Below are positions 7,451-12,954 of a stretch of DNA of 13,306 bases, piece by piece. The stretch is taken from positions 1 through 13,306 of the forward strand of contig CAYXUW010000065.1 of assembly GCA_964468375.1 (NCBI GenBank), in the 5' to 3' direction. The number at the start of each line of letters is the position of its first letter. Positions within the stretch are counted from its first letter, which is position 1. The notes beneath the pieces were generated by a model. That model saw only the letters and a program-made list of their open reading frames with translations. It ran no database searches and was not told where the DNA came from. The stretch is from CAYXUW01 sp964468375 (GTDB lineage: Bacteria; Planctomycetota; Phycisphaerae; Sedimentisphaerales; Anaerobacaceae). The position numbers and the translations under genes were made by a program.

Positions 7451-7891
7451 TCAGATATCCATTATTTGTAGGCCATTACCATCATATTCTTTGATCTTTG
7501 TGGCTACTACTTTTCTATGGCATTGTGAGGCAAGGTGTTCAAAGCACATCAGGCAGCATGTTTTGCTAACAACATATTGATGGGCTTTTTCTATAACATC
7601 TTTTTTGTCAGCGAGGTAACTTTCCATAGCTTTAAAAAACCAAACGTAATCTCCATCTTCTTTTAGTTTATTTCTAACATGCTTCGGGCTACCAAGTTCT
7701 CTGAAATGGACATAATGAATACGTTCTTTGCTGAGCCGCTTTGAAAGCGAGGCTTTGGAAAACCCCTGTTTTCTCGAAAGTGGAATTTCCCTTACATCGA
7801 GAAGGCAGTCGATAGCGTTATTTTTTAGGTGTATAACAAAATTATCAATATCAGTCCCCTCGTAACCAACGGTGAATAGCTTCCTAGACAT
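7451..7891 (-). CDS. DUF488 family protein
   Basis: A 146-residue cytoplasmic protein of the DUF488 family, whose biochemical role is not established. The family hallmarks are all present: N-terminal LFTVGYEGTDIDNFV (residues 5-19), LLDVREIPLSRKQGFSK (30-46), HFRELGSPKHVR (62-73), GDY (80-82), and the C-terminal cysteine/histidine motif CLMCFEHL...QCHRKVVA (113-130). The conserved Asp-Arg, Cys and His residues suggest a small enzyme or a metal- or nucleotide-binding protein (inference). No signal peptide or membrane helix is seen. The start at ATG 7889-7891 has only a poor ribosome binding site (AGG about 6 bases upstream), but the conserved N-terminus supports it. The gene stands alone between the two 27-bp direct repeats and is more AT-rich than the housekeeping genes to its left, so it may have been acquired. 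Family assignment is firm. Confidence 0.88.
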   Translation of the reverse strand: MSRKLFTVGYEGTDIDNFVIHLKNNAIDCLLDVREIPLSRKQGFSKASLSKRLSKERIHYVHFRELGSPKHVRNKLKEDGDYVWFFKAMESYLADKKDVIEKAHQYVVSKTCCLMCFEHLASQCHRKVVATKIKEYDGNGLQIMDI

Positions 7892-8072
7892 TAAGGCCTA
7901 GTCCCTAATAAAGAGAAGAAATTTAACTATACTTTTAAGTTTTCGGCGAACTTGCGAAAAGCTATAATTTTTTGGAGCTGTATTCGGGCCATAAGGTGAT
8001 TTTTTCCCATCGCTCTCAAATATAAAAAATAACGCAATAAAAACGAAGATGCAAGGAAAATTTGAGAATGAC
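7892..8072. other. Spacer upstream of the DUF488 gene
   Basis: AT-rich, with no recognisable gene. A 27-codon minus-strand frame (ATG near 8011) lacks a convincing ribosome site. The region presumably holds the DUF488 promoter, but I could not pick a confident pair of boxes. Confidence 0.4.
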
Positions 8073-8099
8073 TTGCTTGTGGAGCCGGATGCCCGCGAG
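8073..8099 (+). repeat. 27-bp direct repeat, copy B
   Basis: Second copy of the repeat at 7353-7379; the only difference is G for C at the tenth base. It sits just left of the 108-bp repeat copy 1, so two unrelated repeats are stacked here. Confidence 0.85.
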
Positions 8100-8122
8100 T
8101 CGGAAACAGTTTTTACATGAAG

Positions 8123-8230
8123 TTGGTGTTGGTTCCGTAGGACGCGAGTGAGGAGCGTTAGTATTACGCAGCGGCGGAGCCGTGAAGTAATATGGGAAAA
8201 CGGCCGAACCGGAGGCACCAACAGCAAGCA
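8123..8230 (+). repeat. 108-bp imperfect-palindrome repeat, copy 1
   Basis: Aligns without gaps to 11818-11925 with about 10 differences. The ends are inverted: TTGGTGTTGGT on the left, and ACCAACAGCAA on the right, whose complement is TTGCTGTTGGT. The middle can fold, with GTATTAC (8161-8167) facing GTAATAT (8187-8193) around a CGGC-GGA-GCCG hairpin. The element has the size and shape of a MITE-like or REP-like unit. No target duplication is evident. It begins 22 bases after the stop of the small membrane protein gene (in minus-strand sense). A frame through both copies reads LLVPPVR...RLRRCV...LLTRVLRNQHQ, but most differences change the amino acid, so I do not treat it as a gene. Confidence 0.85.
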
Positions 8231-8252
8231 TCCCGCTTAGGCGCCGCGGGGG

Positions 8253-8396
8253 TTAGTGGGTTTTGCTCCAGCGCCATCTGTTGTTGACGCCTTTTAGAAT
8301 GAAGACCAATAAGAAGGCCGCGACGAGGCCGCCCAAGCCGCACTTTACAAGGAAAAACCAATTTTGGTCAATGTATATAAAAATCTCTTTCAACAT
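8253..8396 (-). CDS. Small single-helix membrane protein (47 residues)
   Basis: A short frame beginning MLKEIFIYIDQNWFFLVKCG and ending NNRWRWSKTH. Residues 13-36 form one hydrophobic, glycine-containing helix (WFFLVKCGLGGLVAAFLLVF and on), followed by a basic, Trp-rich tail. The charge pattern puts the C-terminus in the cytoplasm. The ATG at 8394-8396 follows GCAGGA with 4-base spacing, and a plausible promoter lies at 8438-8466. Codon choice is richer in GC than in the genes to its right, so it may belong to the core genome rather than the AT-rich block. The 108-bp repeat copy 1 follows the stop directly. Function unknown; I recognise no family. The coherent promoter, ribosome site, helix and tail make it likely to be real. 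Confidence 0.6.
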   Translation of the reverse strand: MLKEIFIYIDQNWFFLVKCGLGGLVAAFLLVFILKGVNNRWRWSKTH

Positions 8397-8437
8397 TTTT
8401 TCCTGCCCTTTCAGAAGCCCCCTAAACTGATAGCAGA

Positions 8438-8466
8438 ATCTTACGTTACAAAGGTGCGGAAAGCAA
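8438..8466 (-). promoter_or_regulatory. Tentative promoter for the 47-residue membrane protein
   Basis: On the minus strand: TTGCTT (8461-8466), 17-base spacer, TAAGAT (8438-8443). Each box matches the consensus moderately, and the predicted leader is about 35 nt. It is back to back with the G-rich promoter-like module on the other strand at 8477. Confidence 0.4.
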
Positions 8467-8476
8467 GAAAAAAGAA

Positions 8477-8507
8477 TTGTGGGGGATTGGGGGAAATGGG
8501 GTAAAAT
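8477..8507 (+). promoter_or_regulatory. G-rich promoter-like module, copy 1
   Basis: TTGTGG (8477-8482), a G-rich spacer of 19 bases, then TAAAAT (8502-8507). The sequence from 8477 to about 8534 is close to that at 9273-9324. An ATG lies 10 bases after the -10 box (8518), but it opens only a 24-codon frame, so no gene is served here. Probably a duplicated or stranded promoter. Confidence 0.5.
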
Positions 8508-8594
8508 TTGTTTGGCGATGAATATATATAGGGTTGAGGATTATCTTTCTTTTGTCTTTTGTTTATTTCTATACTTGGGTGGTGGAAGATAATG

Positions 8595-8843
8595 TTAATG
8601 TTGTCCTTTGGGTTTATTTGCAAACAAAATTGACTTTTTAAGATCTTCTATAATTTTTTTTATTATGATAATTTTAAGATCTTTATCTGAAAAACCTGAT
8701 TCTCTTAAAAACTTTAAACATAGTTTATATGCTTCGATTTCTTTGATGATTGCTTCTGCGCGTTCTTTTTTGGCACGTGCCGCTGGAATTCCATGAACAA
8801 GTTCAATAAAAGACCTAGCAAATTTTGGGATATTTGGAATCAT
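8595..8843 (-). CDS. Small helical protein, unknown function; best start codon followed by amber stop
   Basis: An 82-residue protein that is almost wholly helical by composition, with charged heptad-like stretches (ARAKKERAEAIIKEIEAYKL) and a lysine/isoleucine-rich end. No signal peptide or membrane helix is present, and I recognise no family. The ATG at 8841-8843 has no ribosome site close by. A near-perfect AAGGAGG (8870-8876) lies 8 bases before another in-frame ATG (8859-8861), whose second codon is TAG (8856-8858), with four sense codons between the stop and the ATG used here. So either the gene originally started at 8861 and gained a nonsense mutation, or ribosomes start, stop at once and restart at 8843. 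Very AT-rich, in the accessory block. It may be a recent pseudogene. Confidence 0.5.
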   Translation of the reverse strand: MIPNIPKFARSFIELVHGIPAARAKKERAEAIIKEIEAYKLCLKFLRESGFSDKDLKIIIIKKIIEDLKKSILFANKPKGQH

Positions 8844-8918
8844 TTTTCGATTGACCTACATGCTTTGGGCCTCCTTTTTGTATATTTATGGTTATCGACA
8901 ATTCCATCTTCAAAACAC

Positions 8919-8995
8919 AAAAAAAAACGTAAGGCCTCAAAGTTTCAATAGTTACCCTCCTAACAAACTATTCAACAAAACCTTGAGGACTTACG
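8919..8995 (-). terminator. Long hairpin followed by T-run (intrinsic-terminator-like)
   Basis: On the minus strand, the arms CGTAAGTCCTCAAG and CTTTGAGGCCTTACG (8928-8995) pair with one mismatch and one bulge. An inner stem AATAGTT/AACTATT closes a loop carrying AGGAGG. Nine T residues follow (8919-8927). It would end transcription coming from the right, ahead of the 82-residue gene. The stop of the doubtful minus frame at 8972-9334 falls inside it. Confidence 0.55.
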
Positions 8996-9266
8996 CATAA
9001 AAAACCGCAAGTTCTCGTGAATTATTACCATTATTTTATCAGATAGTTGCTCTAATGTCAAGAAAGATTGGTCAGTGCGTGAGAACCTTCTGTTTCCTAA
9101 CTTTCTGCAAGGCATAGGCTTATCTGGAATCGTGAGATATATACAAAAAAGAGTTTTTTCTATATTAATCAAACATTTATACCAATTCTGAAATTCTCTG
9201 CACATATATGATTTGTGAGAATATATAGGTAACTTTGTAGCAAATATGGATACAACGAAATGAGAT
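8996..9266. other. AT-rich spacer with a possible gene remnant
   Basis: No convincing gene. A minus-strand frame (8972-9334, 120 codons) covers it. Its C-terminal part reads like protein (GNRRFSRTDQSFLTLEQLSD) and it ends at the terminator-like hairpin, so it may be the tail of a lost gene. Its N-terminal part overlaps the G-rich promoter module and looks random. Confidence 0.35.
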
Positions 9267-9272
9267 TTGTGG

Positions 9273-9301
9273 TTGTGGGGGATTGGGAAATTGGGTAAAA
9301 T
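9273..9301 (+). promoter_or_regulatory. G-rich promoter module, copy 2, for the GRAM/PH-like gene
   Basis: TTGTGG (9273-9278), 17-base G-rich spacer, TAAAAT (9296-9301), closely matching 8477-8507 and resembling 12917-12945. The ATG at 9361 lies 59 bases beyond the -10 box. Confidence 0.55.
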
Positions 9302-9360
9302 TTGTTTAGCAACAGCGATAATATATAGAAACAAACTGTGAGCGGAGTATAATCAGAAAG

Positions 9361-9759
9361 ATGACAGAAGCTAAATCAAGGAAATACAAGTTTTCGCGAG
9401 CTTCAATGCTCTCATTGAGAGATGAGAACAAGATGTTCGAATCGCTTCCAGGTGAAGAGTGGCTTCTGGAAGCTCAAGCTAGACTATCTGTAAAAATATC
9501 CGGCTTCCCAATAGGTGGTGCTCCAGGGTTCGTTAGTGTAACAAATATTCGTGTGGTATTCGAACCTGCTAAAACAAGTGTTACGGGAGCAACCGCAGAT
9601 ATAAGAATGCAGGATATCAAAAATGTGAAGAGGACGTGCAATCTTTTGGTTTTTCCTAATTCACTCAAAATATTTCTCAAGGGTGGTACATGTTACAAAA
9701 TTACATCATGGAACAGGAACACCATAGTTGATTTAGTCAGAAAATATAGTGGTGCTTAA
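9361..9759 (+). CDS. GRAM/PH-like domain protein
   Basis: A 132-residue soluble protein. From about residue 26 it follows the pattern of GRAM/bacterial PH-like domains: GEEWLLEAQARLSVKI, then VSVTNIRVVFEP (a strand where a Thr-Asn-x-Arg turn is typical), DIRMQDIKNVKR, NSLKIFLKGGTCYKITSW and a closing helix RNTIVDLVRKY. In known relatives this fold binds lipids, peptides or partner proteins; no catalytic residues are expected. No signal peptide or membrane helix is present. The ATG at 9361 has only a distant GGAG (about 13 bases). A later ATG (codon 16) is possible but has no better ribosome site. It stands alone in the AT-rich block, convergent with the 9838 gene, behind a promoter that is a repeated G-rich module. 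The domain call is by pattern only. Confidence 0.72.
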   Translation: MTEAKSRKYKFSRASMLSLRDENKMFESLPGEEWLLEAQARLSVKISGFPIGGAPGFVSVTNIRVVFEPAKTSVTGATADIRMQDIKNVKRTCNLLVFPNSLKIFLKGGTCYKITSWNRNTIVDLVRKYSGA

Positions 9760-9837
9760 ATATAAAACTTGGAACAATACACTCCACTCCGAGAATTTCA
9801 GGTCTTAGCTACCCGCGCTTTTGATTGAAATTTCGTT

Positions 9838-10332
9838 TTAACTAAACGTCTCCTCGAATTTCTTTTTGGCCTTAGCAATATCTTTCCTCGAAGCCCAATG
9901 AGTTCGCCCAAAAGTATCAATAATCCCTAAATGAGTGAAATCTTCAGCCAAAAAACAATCATCGACGAAAGGCAAAAACAAAGTACAAGTATTCCCAACA
10001 TCCAATTCACATGGTAATTTTTCACTGTATTCGTCTGTGTAATCGTACATAATAATAGCATGTTTCACCACCCTAAGTATTCTCCTCCATAAGGGCGCAA
10101 CCTTTGCAACAATGTTCGAGCATATAATTTTATTAGGCCCAAAATTAATTGCATGTATAGAAATTTTGTCTGGAGATTCATATTCACCTTGCTTAATAAA
10201 ACTGATTTGCAACTTTACTTTCAATCTTGGTTTTAGTATAATATCACGGTATATATTCCATCCAAGTGCCAAGAAAGATACAGCTATTGCACAAACGCTT
10301 ATTAGAATAGCTATTTGTTCATAGTCACTCAT
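9838..10332 (-). CDS. Single-helix membrane protein, unknown function, paired with fic
   Basis: A 164-residue protein. After a short acidic N-terminus (MSDYEQ), residues 6-26 form one transmembrane helix (IAILISVCAIAVSFLALGW). The basic stretch that follows (YRDIILKPRLKVK) favours a cytoplasmic soluble domain. That domain (about 35-150) alternates strand-like segments, such as KISIHAINFGPNKIICSNI and CTLFLPFVDD, suggesting a beta-sandwich, and ends with a lysine-rich helix. I recognise no family. Start ATG 10330-10332 is 21 bases after the fic stop; an in-frame TTG directly abutting that stop (10351-10353) is the alternative, and neither has a strong ribosome site. Being second in a two-gene unit with fic, it could be a partner, target or membrane anchor of Fic; this is inference from position alone. 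Confidence 0.75.
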   Translation of the reverse strand: MSDYEQIAILISVCAIAVSFLALGWNIYRDIILKPRLKVKLQISFIKQGEYESPDKISIHAINFGPNKIICSNIVAKVAPLWRRILRVVKHAIIMYDYTDEYSEKLPCELDVGNTCTLFLPFVDDCFLAEDFTHLGIIDTFGRTHWASRKDIAKAKKKFEETFS

Positions 10333-10353
10333 TCTATTGCCCGTCAGCAACAA

Positions 10354-11547
10354 TTATTTACTAAACGGTAGCCTTTGGAAAATAGGCCGTAATTTAGGCC
10401 TCAATTTAGGATTAATATCAGGGCCAGATTGTTCTAAAAGTTTATTTTTAATTAAGTTTCTGATATCCCGTGTATATGACTTTCCTGTTTTGCCATATTT
10501 CACATAAACTTTAGCTACAACGTTTATAATTTCTTCATGTGTTAATGCTCTTTTTTTATTAAAATATTCTTTAGAAATTTCAATTAATACATCTCTTTGT
10601 CGCTTTGCTGGGTCGCTGGGTGGCATTTCTCTAAACTTTTCGTAAATATATTGTTGCCAAGAAATAGATATTATTTGGTCAATAATCGTATCAATAGTTG
10701 CCTTTAAGTTATCTTGAAAACCTTCAATGGCATATTGAAAAAAAGTTGATGTTGGATTTTCTGTTTTCGCTTTTTGAAGATTCAAATAATATAATGAACG
10801 AGTAGAATTATAATGATTACTAAGTAAATGTGCTGCAATTGAAGGAATCCCAGACTTTAACAAAATTGCGAACTCAATTAATCTTGCCAACCTGCCGTTC
10901 CCATCACCGAAAGGGTGTATCCATATCAAGTATAAATGAGCTGCAATAGCTTTAATAATTGCAATTGATTGTTTGTTTAGTGGTTTTTTTATTTCAATAC
11001 CCTTGTCGAATTTCTCAATCCACTCACAAAATTTCTTAAGAAGAAAAGGTACATCTTGAGCATCGGGTGCTCTATAAGTGTTTCCAACCGTAACAGGATG
11101 TTTTCTAATTTCACCTGGAATCGCACCCTCAGCTATTGGTATATCACCACTTAGAATAGTCTTATTAAATTCGCACAATGTTTCTATATCTATTCTTACC
11201 TCCCCATTTTTACGTAGTGTATCAGCTATTTTGTTACAGGCATTAATTATGTTTTCTATTTCTCTTTTTTGGTATTGTTGAGATTTCTCAACTTTTGCTT
11301 TGCCTTTGACTATCTCTAATGCTTTATCTTCGCCTAAAGTATTACCTTCTATTGCAGTAGTTGCCGCCGCTCCCTTTGCAAGATAAACAGCAAGTAATTC
11401 TTTTCTTACTTCAGGTAATAATGGTATTTGTCTTATGTGGTTACATTTACTTACACATTGACCAAGATTAATCCAAAAAGCATAAGACATTTCATTAAGG
11501 TTTATGCAATAAGAAATCCAAGGATATTTTTCTGATATATTATCCAT
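10354..11547 (-). CDS. Fic family protein (AMP-transferase type) with N-terminal inhibitory motif
   Basis: Fic proteins transfer AMP (sometimes another nucleotide group) from a nucleotide to target proteins. The 397-residue protein has an N-terminal helical domain, the Fic core, and a C-terminal winged-helix-like region (about 316-375). The catalytic motif HPFGDGNGRLAR lies at 211-222, with catalytic H211 and the anion-binding and metal residues intact. The inhibitory motif (S/T)xxxE(G/N) is present upstream as T63...E67-G68 in TTAIEGNT, making this a class II, self-inhibited Fic. The loop before the core, VGNTYRAPDAQDVP, is the usual target-docking flap. It leads a unit with the 9838 membrane protein. 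A perfect TTGACA promoter with repeated 11-bp motifs lies upstream; the winged helix could bind them (inference). No ribosome site precedes ATG 11545-11547. Strongly AT-rich, so probably acquired. Confidence 0.93.
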   Translation of the reverse strand: MDNISEKYPWISYCINLNEMSYAFWINLGQCVSKCNHIRQIPLLPEVRKELLAVYLAKGAAATTAIEGNTLGEDKALEIVKGKAKVEKSQQYQKREIENIINACNKIADTLRKNGEVRIDIETLCEFNKTILSGDIPIAEGAIPGEIRKHPVTVGNTYRAPDAQDVPFLLKKFCEWIEKFDKGIEIKKPLNKQSIAIIKAIAAHLYLIWIHPFGDGNGRLARLIEFAILLKSGIPSIAAHLLSNHYNSTRSLYYLNLQKAKTENPTSTFFQYAIEGFQDNLKATIDTIIDQIISISWQQYIYEKFREMPPSDPAKRQRDVLIEISKEYFNKKRALTHEEIINVVAKVYVKYGKTGKSYTRDIRNLIKNKLLEQSGPDINPKLRPKLRPIFQRLPFSK

Positions 11548-11556
11548 AATATTTAT

Positions 11557-11573
11557 ATAATATTTACATAATT
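11557..11573 (-). promoter_or_regulatory. Third copy of the fic operator-like repeat
   Basis: The 11-mer at 11557-11567 (plus strand ATAATATTTAC) followed by ATAATT matches the paired repeat at 11645-11661 except for a swap of two central bases and the last base. It lies just before the fic start codon, inside the leader. Confidence 0.4.
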
Positions 11574-11633
11574 AAGCGGCTGTAAGTACTTGTAATATCG
11601 GGAATAATGGCATATACCTTGATAATTTATTAA

Positions 11634-11665
11634 ATAATTATTGCATAATTATTACATAATGTCAA
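11634..11665 (-). promoter_or_regulatory. fic promoter overlapping 11-bp tandem repeats
   Basis: On the minus strand: perfect TTGACA (11660-11665), 17-base spacer, AATAAT (11637-11642). The spacer and -10 box are covered by two tandem 11-mers, plus strand ATAATTATTGC (11634-11644) and ATAATTATTAC (11645-11655), plus a partial third. The 11-base period is one helical turn, as for adjacent binding sites. A protein bound here would block the promoter. The predicted leader is about 83 nt. Confidence 0.6.
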
Positions 11666-11817
11666 CAAAATATTCGTTTTTTTAGAGAGTTTATTTTTGC
11701 CTCCTTATCAAGCCCAAAATCAAAACCATTGGGTTAAGTGCTTATAAAATAACAGGTTATCTCGCTCCCCCCTCTTTTTCTGTCGGCATTTCCCAATCCC
11801 CCGCAATATCTAAAATT
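11666..11817. other. Spacer between the fic promoter and repeat copy 2
   Basis: No gene seen. Positions 11789-11806 hold a partial inverted copy of the G-rich promoter module (complement reads GCGGGGGATTGGGAAATG), without its -10 box. Confidence 0.5.
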
Positions 11818-11925
11818 TTGGTGTTGGTTCCGTAGGACGCGAGTGAGGAGCGCTAGTGTTACGCAACGGCGCAGCCGTGGAGTAAAATGGTAAACGTGCC
11901 GAACCGGAGGCACCAACAGCAAGCA
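11818..11925 (+). repeat. 108-bp imperfect-palindrome repeat, copy 2
   Basis: Gap-free match to 8123-8230 in the same orientation, about 3.7 kb away. The central hairpin is improved here to ACGGC-GCA-GCCGT, so the stem is kept while its loop and neighbours vary. It lies about 120 bases beyond the stop of the dockerin gene on the minus strand. Confidence 0.85.
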
Positions 11926-11950
11926 AGCCACTCAATCGCGCGCAGGGGGC

Positions 11951-11998
11951 GAGCGCGGCGGGGTTACCCGCTCACACGCCGCGGGGGCTTTATAAAGC
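11951..11998. other. GC-rich hairpin and perfect palindrome beyond the dockerin gene
   Basis: GCGGG (11958-11962) can pair with CCCGC (11967-11971), and GCTTTATAAAGC (11987-11998) is a perfect 12-base palindrome. Neither is followed by a clear T-run on either strand, so I do not call a terminator. Confidence 0.35.
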
Positions 11999-12045
11999 AA
12001 GTCTCGCGCCGGTCAGATATTTTTCGGCAGCACAGAGAGGCGCTA

Positions 12046-12801
12046 TTACTCCGGAATACAGCTCGGATTGCAGGGGTCTTCGATGCAATCAATAAGCCAG
12101 TTATCCGCCACACGAGCAAAATCGACAAAATCAACGATACAGTCGTGGTTTAAATCGCCTTCAAGGGTGTAAGTGCAAGGCGGACTAATCGAAACTCTAA
12201 TTCTGTCGCCGGGCGTGCCGCCGGTAGAGAAAGTCAACACATCGCTCGGAGAGACACTGTAAGACAGCGGTATCTGGCGGGACCATACGCCGTTGACCGA
12301 ATAATCCTGCGGCAAGGCGATAGAAAAAGAGTCGTCTGAAAACAGGCCGCCCATATACCCGTAGCTCTGATATTCGAAGCTCTCATTGGCGTAGAAAAAT
12401 ATAAACTCGCCGGTTCTTTTTACCAGTTTATGCTTGTAGTCGATGTAATACGAGATAGTGATGGGAAAAGAGGGGCCGGTGAAGTATACCAAGTCCCACT
12501 TTATCATAGGCCAGCTGGGCTGTTCCGGCAGGTAGAGCGTCTGGTAGGTATTTATGCTCCACACCCAAGGGACCGAATAGACTTGTTCCACTTCAATGTT
12601 ACACGCATCGGGGGGAACCGGAAACTCGGTGTAGTTATTGGGAATGGTAAAAATGGCTCCCGGGAACATAAATGACGCGGAGACATCGGCCTTTAAATCG
12701 TTTCCATCTTCGGTAATGGTTACAGAGACGCCGCTCGCATCCGAAAACAGGCACAAACTTAAAAGAACTGCTAAAATAGAGATGGTGTGTTTTTTTATCA
12801 T
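12046..12801 (-). CDS. Secreted protein with C-terminal dockerin-type EF-hand segment
   Basis: A 251-residue exported protein. The N-terminus is a classical signal peptide: MIKKH, a hydrophobic core (TISILAVLLSLCLF), and a likely cut after SDASG. The mature part (about 25-210) is rich in aromatic residues and alternating strands, so probably a beta-sandwich; I recognise no enzyme motif. Residues 215-251 hold one dockerin-like unit: the 12-residue calcium loop DLNHDCIVDFVD (D216, N218, D220, D224, D227), then ARVADNWL and a cysteine-rich end. Planctomycetes attach such units to many secreted proteins; cell-surface anchoring is inferred, not shown. The start ATG 12799-12801 follows GGAGG at 7-base spacing. 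The frame extends 13 codons further to a TTG, which is not needed. The gene has its own promoter and is divergent from the patatin gene. Confidence 0.85.
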   Translation of the reverse strand: MIKKHTISILAVLLSLCLFSDASGVSVTITEDGNDLKADVSASFMFPGAIFTIPNNYTEFPVPPDACNIEVEQVYSVPWVWSINTYQTLYLPEQPSWPMIKWDLVYFTGPSFPITISYYIDYKHKLVKRTGEFIFFYANESFEYQSYGYMGGLFSDDSFSIALPQDYSVNGVWSRQIPLSYSVSPSDVLTFSTGGTPGDRIRVSISPPCTYTLEGDLNHDCIVDFVDFARVADNWLIDCIEDPCNPSCIPE

Positions 12802-12850
12802 ACTTTTCCTCCACATTTGATAGAATGTTTTTCGACCCAAATACGCCTGA

Positions 12851-12880
12851 ATTGTAAATTGCGAGGGATGTTTTTGTCAA
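12851..12880 (-). promoter_or_regulatory. Sigma70-type promoter for the dockerin gene
   Basis: On the minus strand: perfect TTGACA (12875-12880), 18-base spacer, TACAAT (12851-12856). The leader is about 43 nt and contains the GGAGG ribosome site. Confidence 0.75.
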
Positions 12881-12916
12881 GGTTTTTATGTAAATTTTGG
12901 GGTCAAAAATAGGTTG

Positions 12917-12945
12917 TTGGCAAGGGGCGGGAAATCGGGTAGAAT
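12917..12945 (+). promoter_or_regulatory. G-rich-spacer promoter for the patatin lipoprotein; likely leaderless
   Basis: TTGGCA (12917-12922), 17-base G-rich spacer, TAGAAT (12940-12945). The ATG at 12955 follows the -10 box after only 9 bases, so transcription should begin within a few bases of the start codon. No ribosome binding site is present, which fits a leaderless message. Confidence 0.65.
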
Positions 12946-12954
12946 TTCGGCGCG

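Noticed and set aside
7255..7580. Two plus frames across the G-rich tract and the DUF488 3' end
   Set aside because: Gly/Trp-rich peptides produced by base composition, overlapping a firm gene on the other strand.
7898..8227. 109-codon minus frame through repeat copy 1
   Set aside because: It runs over the 108-bp repeat and both flanks. The matching frame in copy 2 differs mainly by amino-acid changes, so protein constraint is not evident.
8441..8623. 60-codon minus frame
   Set aside because: It lies over the G-rich promoter module and reads as Pro/Asn/Ile-rich noise with no ribosome site.
11734..11931. 65-codon minus frame through repeat copy 2
   Set aside because: Same repeat-derived peptide as in copy 1, with no ribosome site and unrelated extension.
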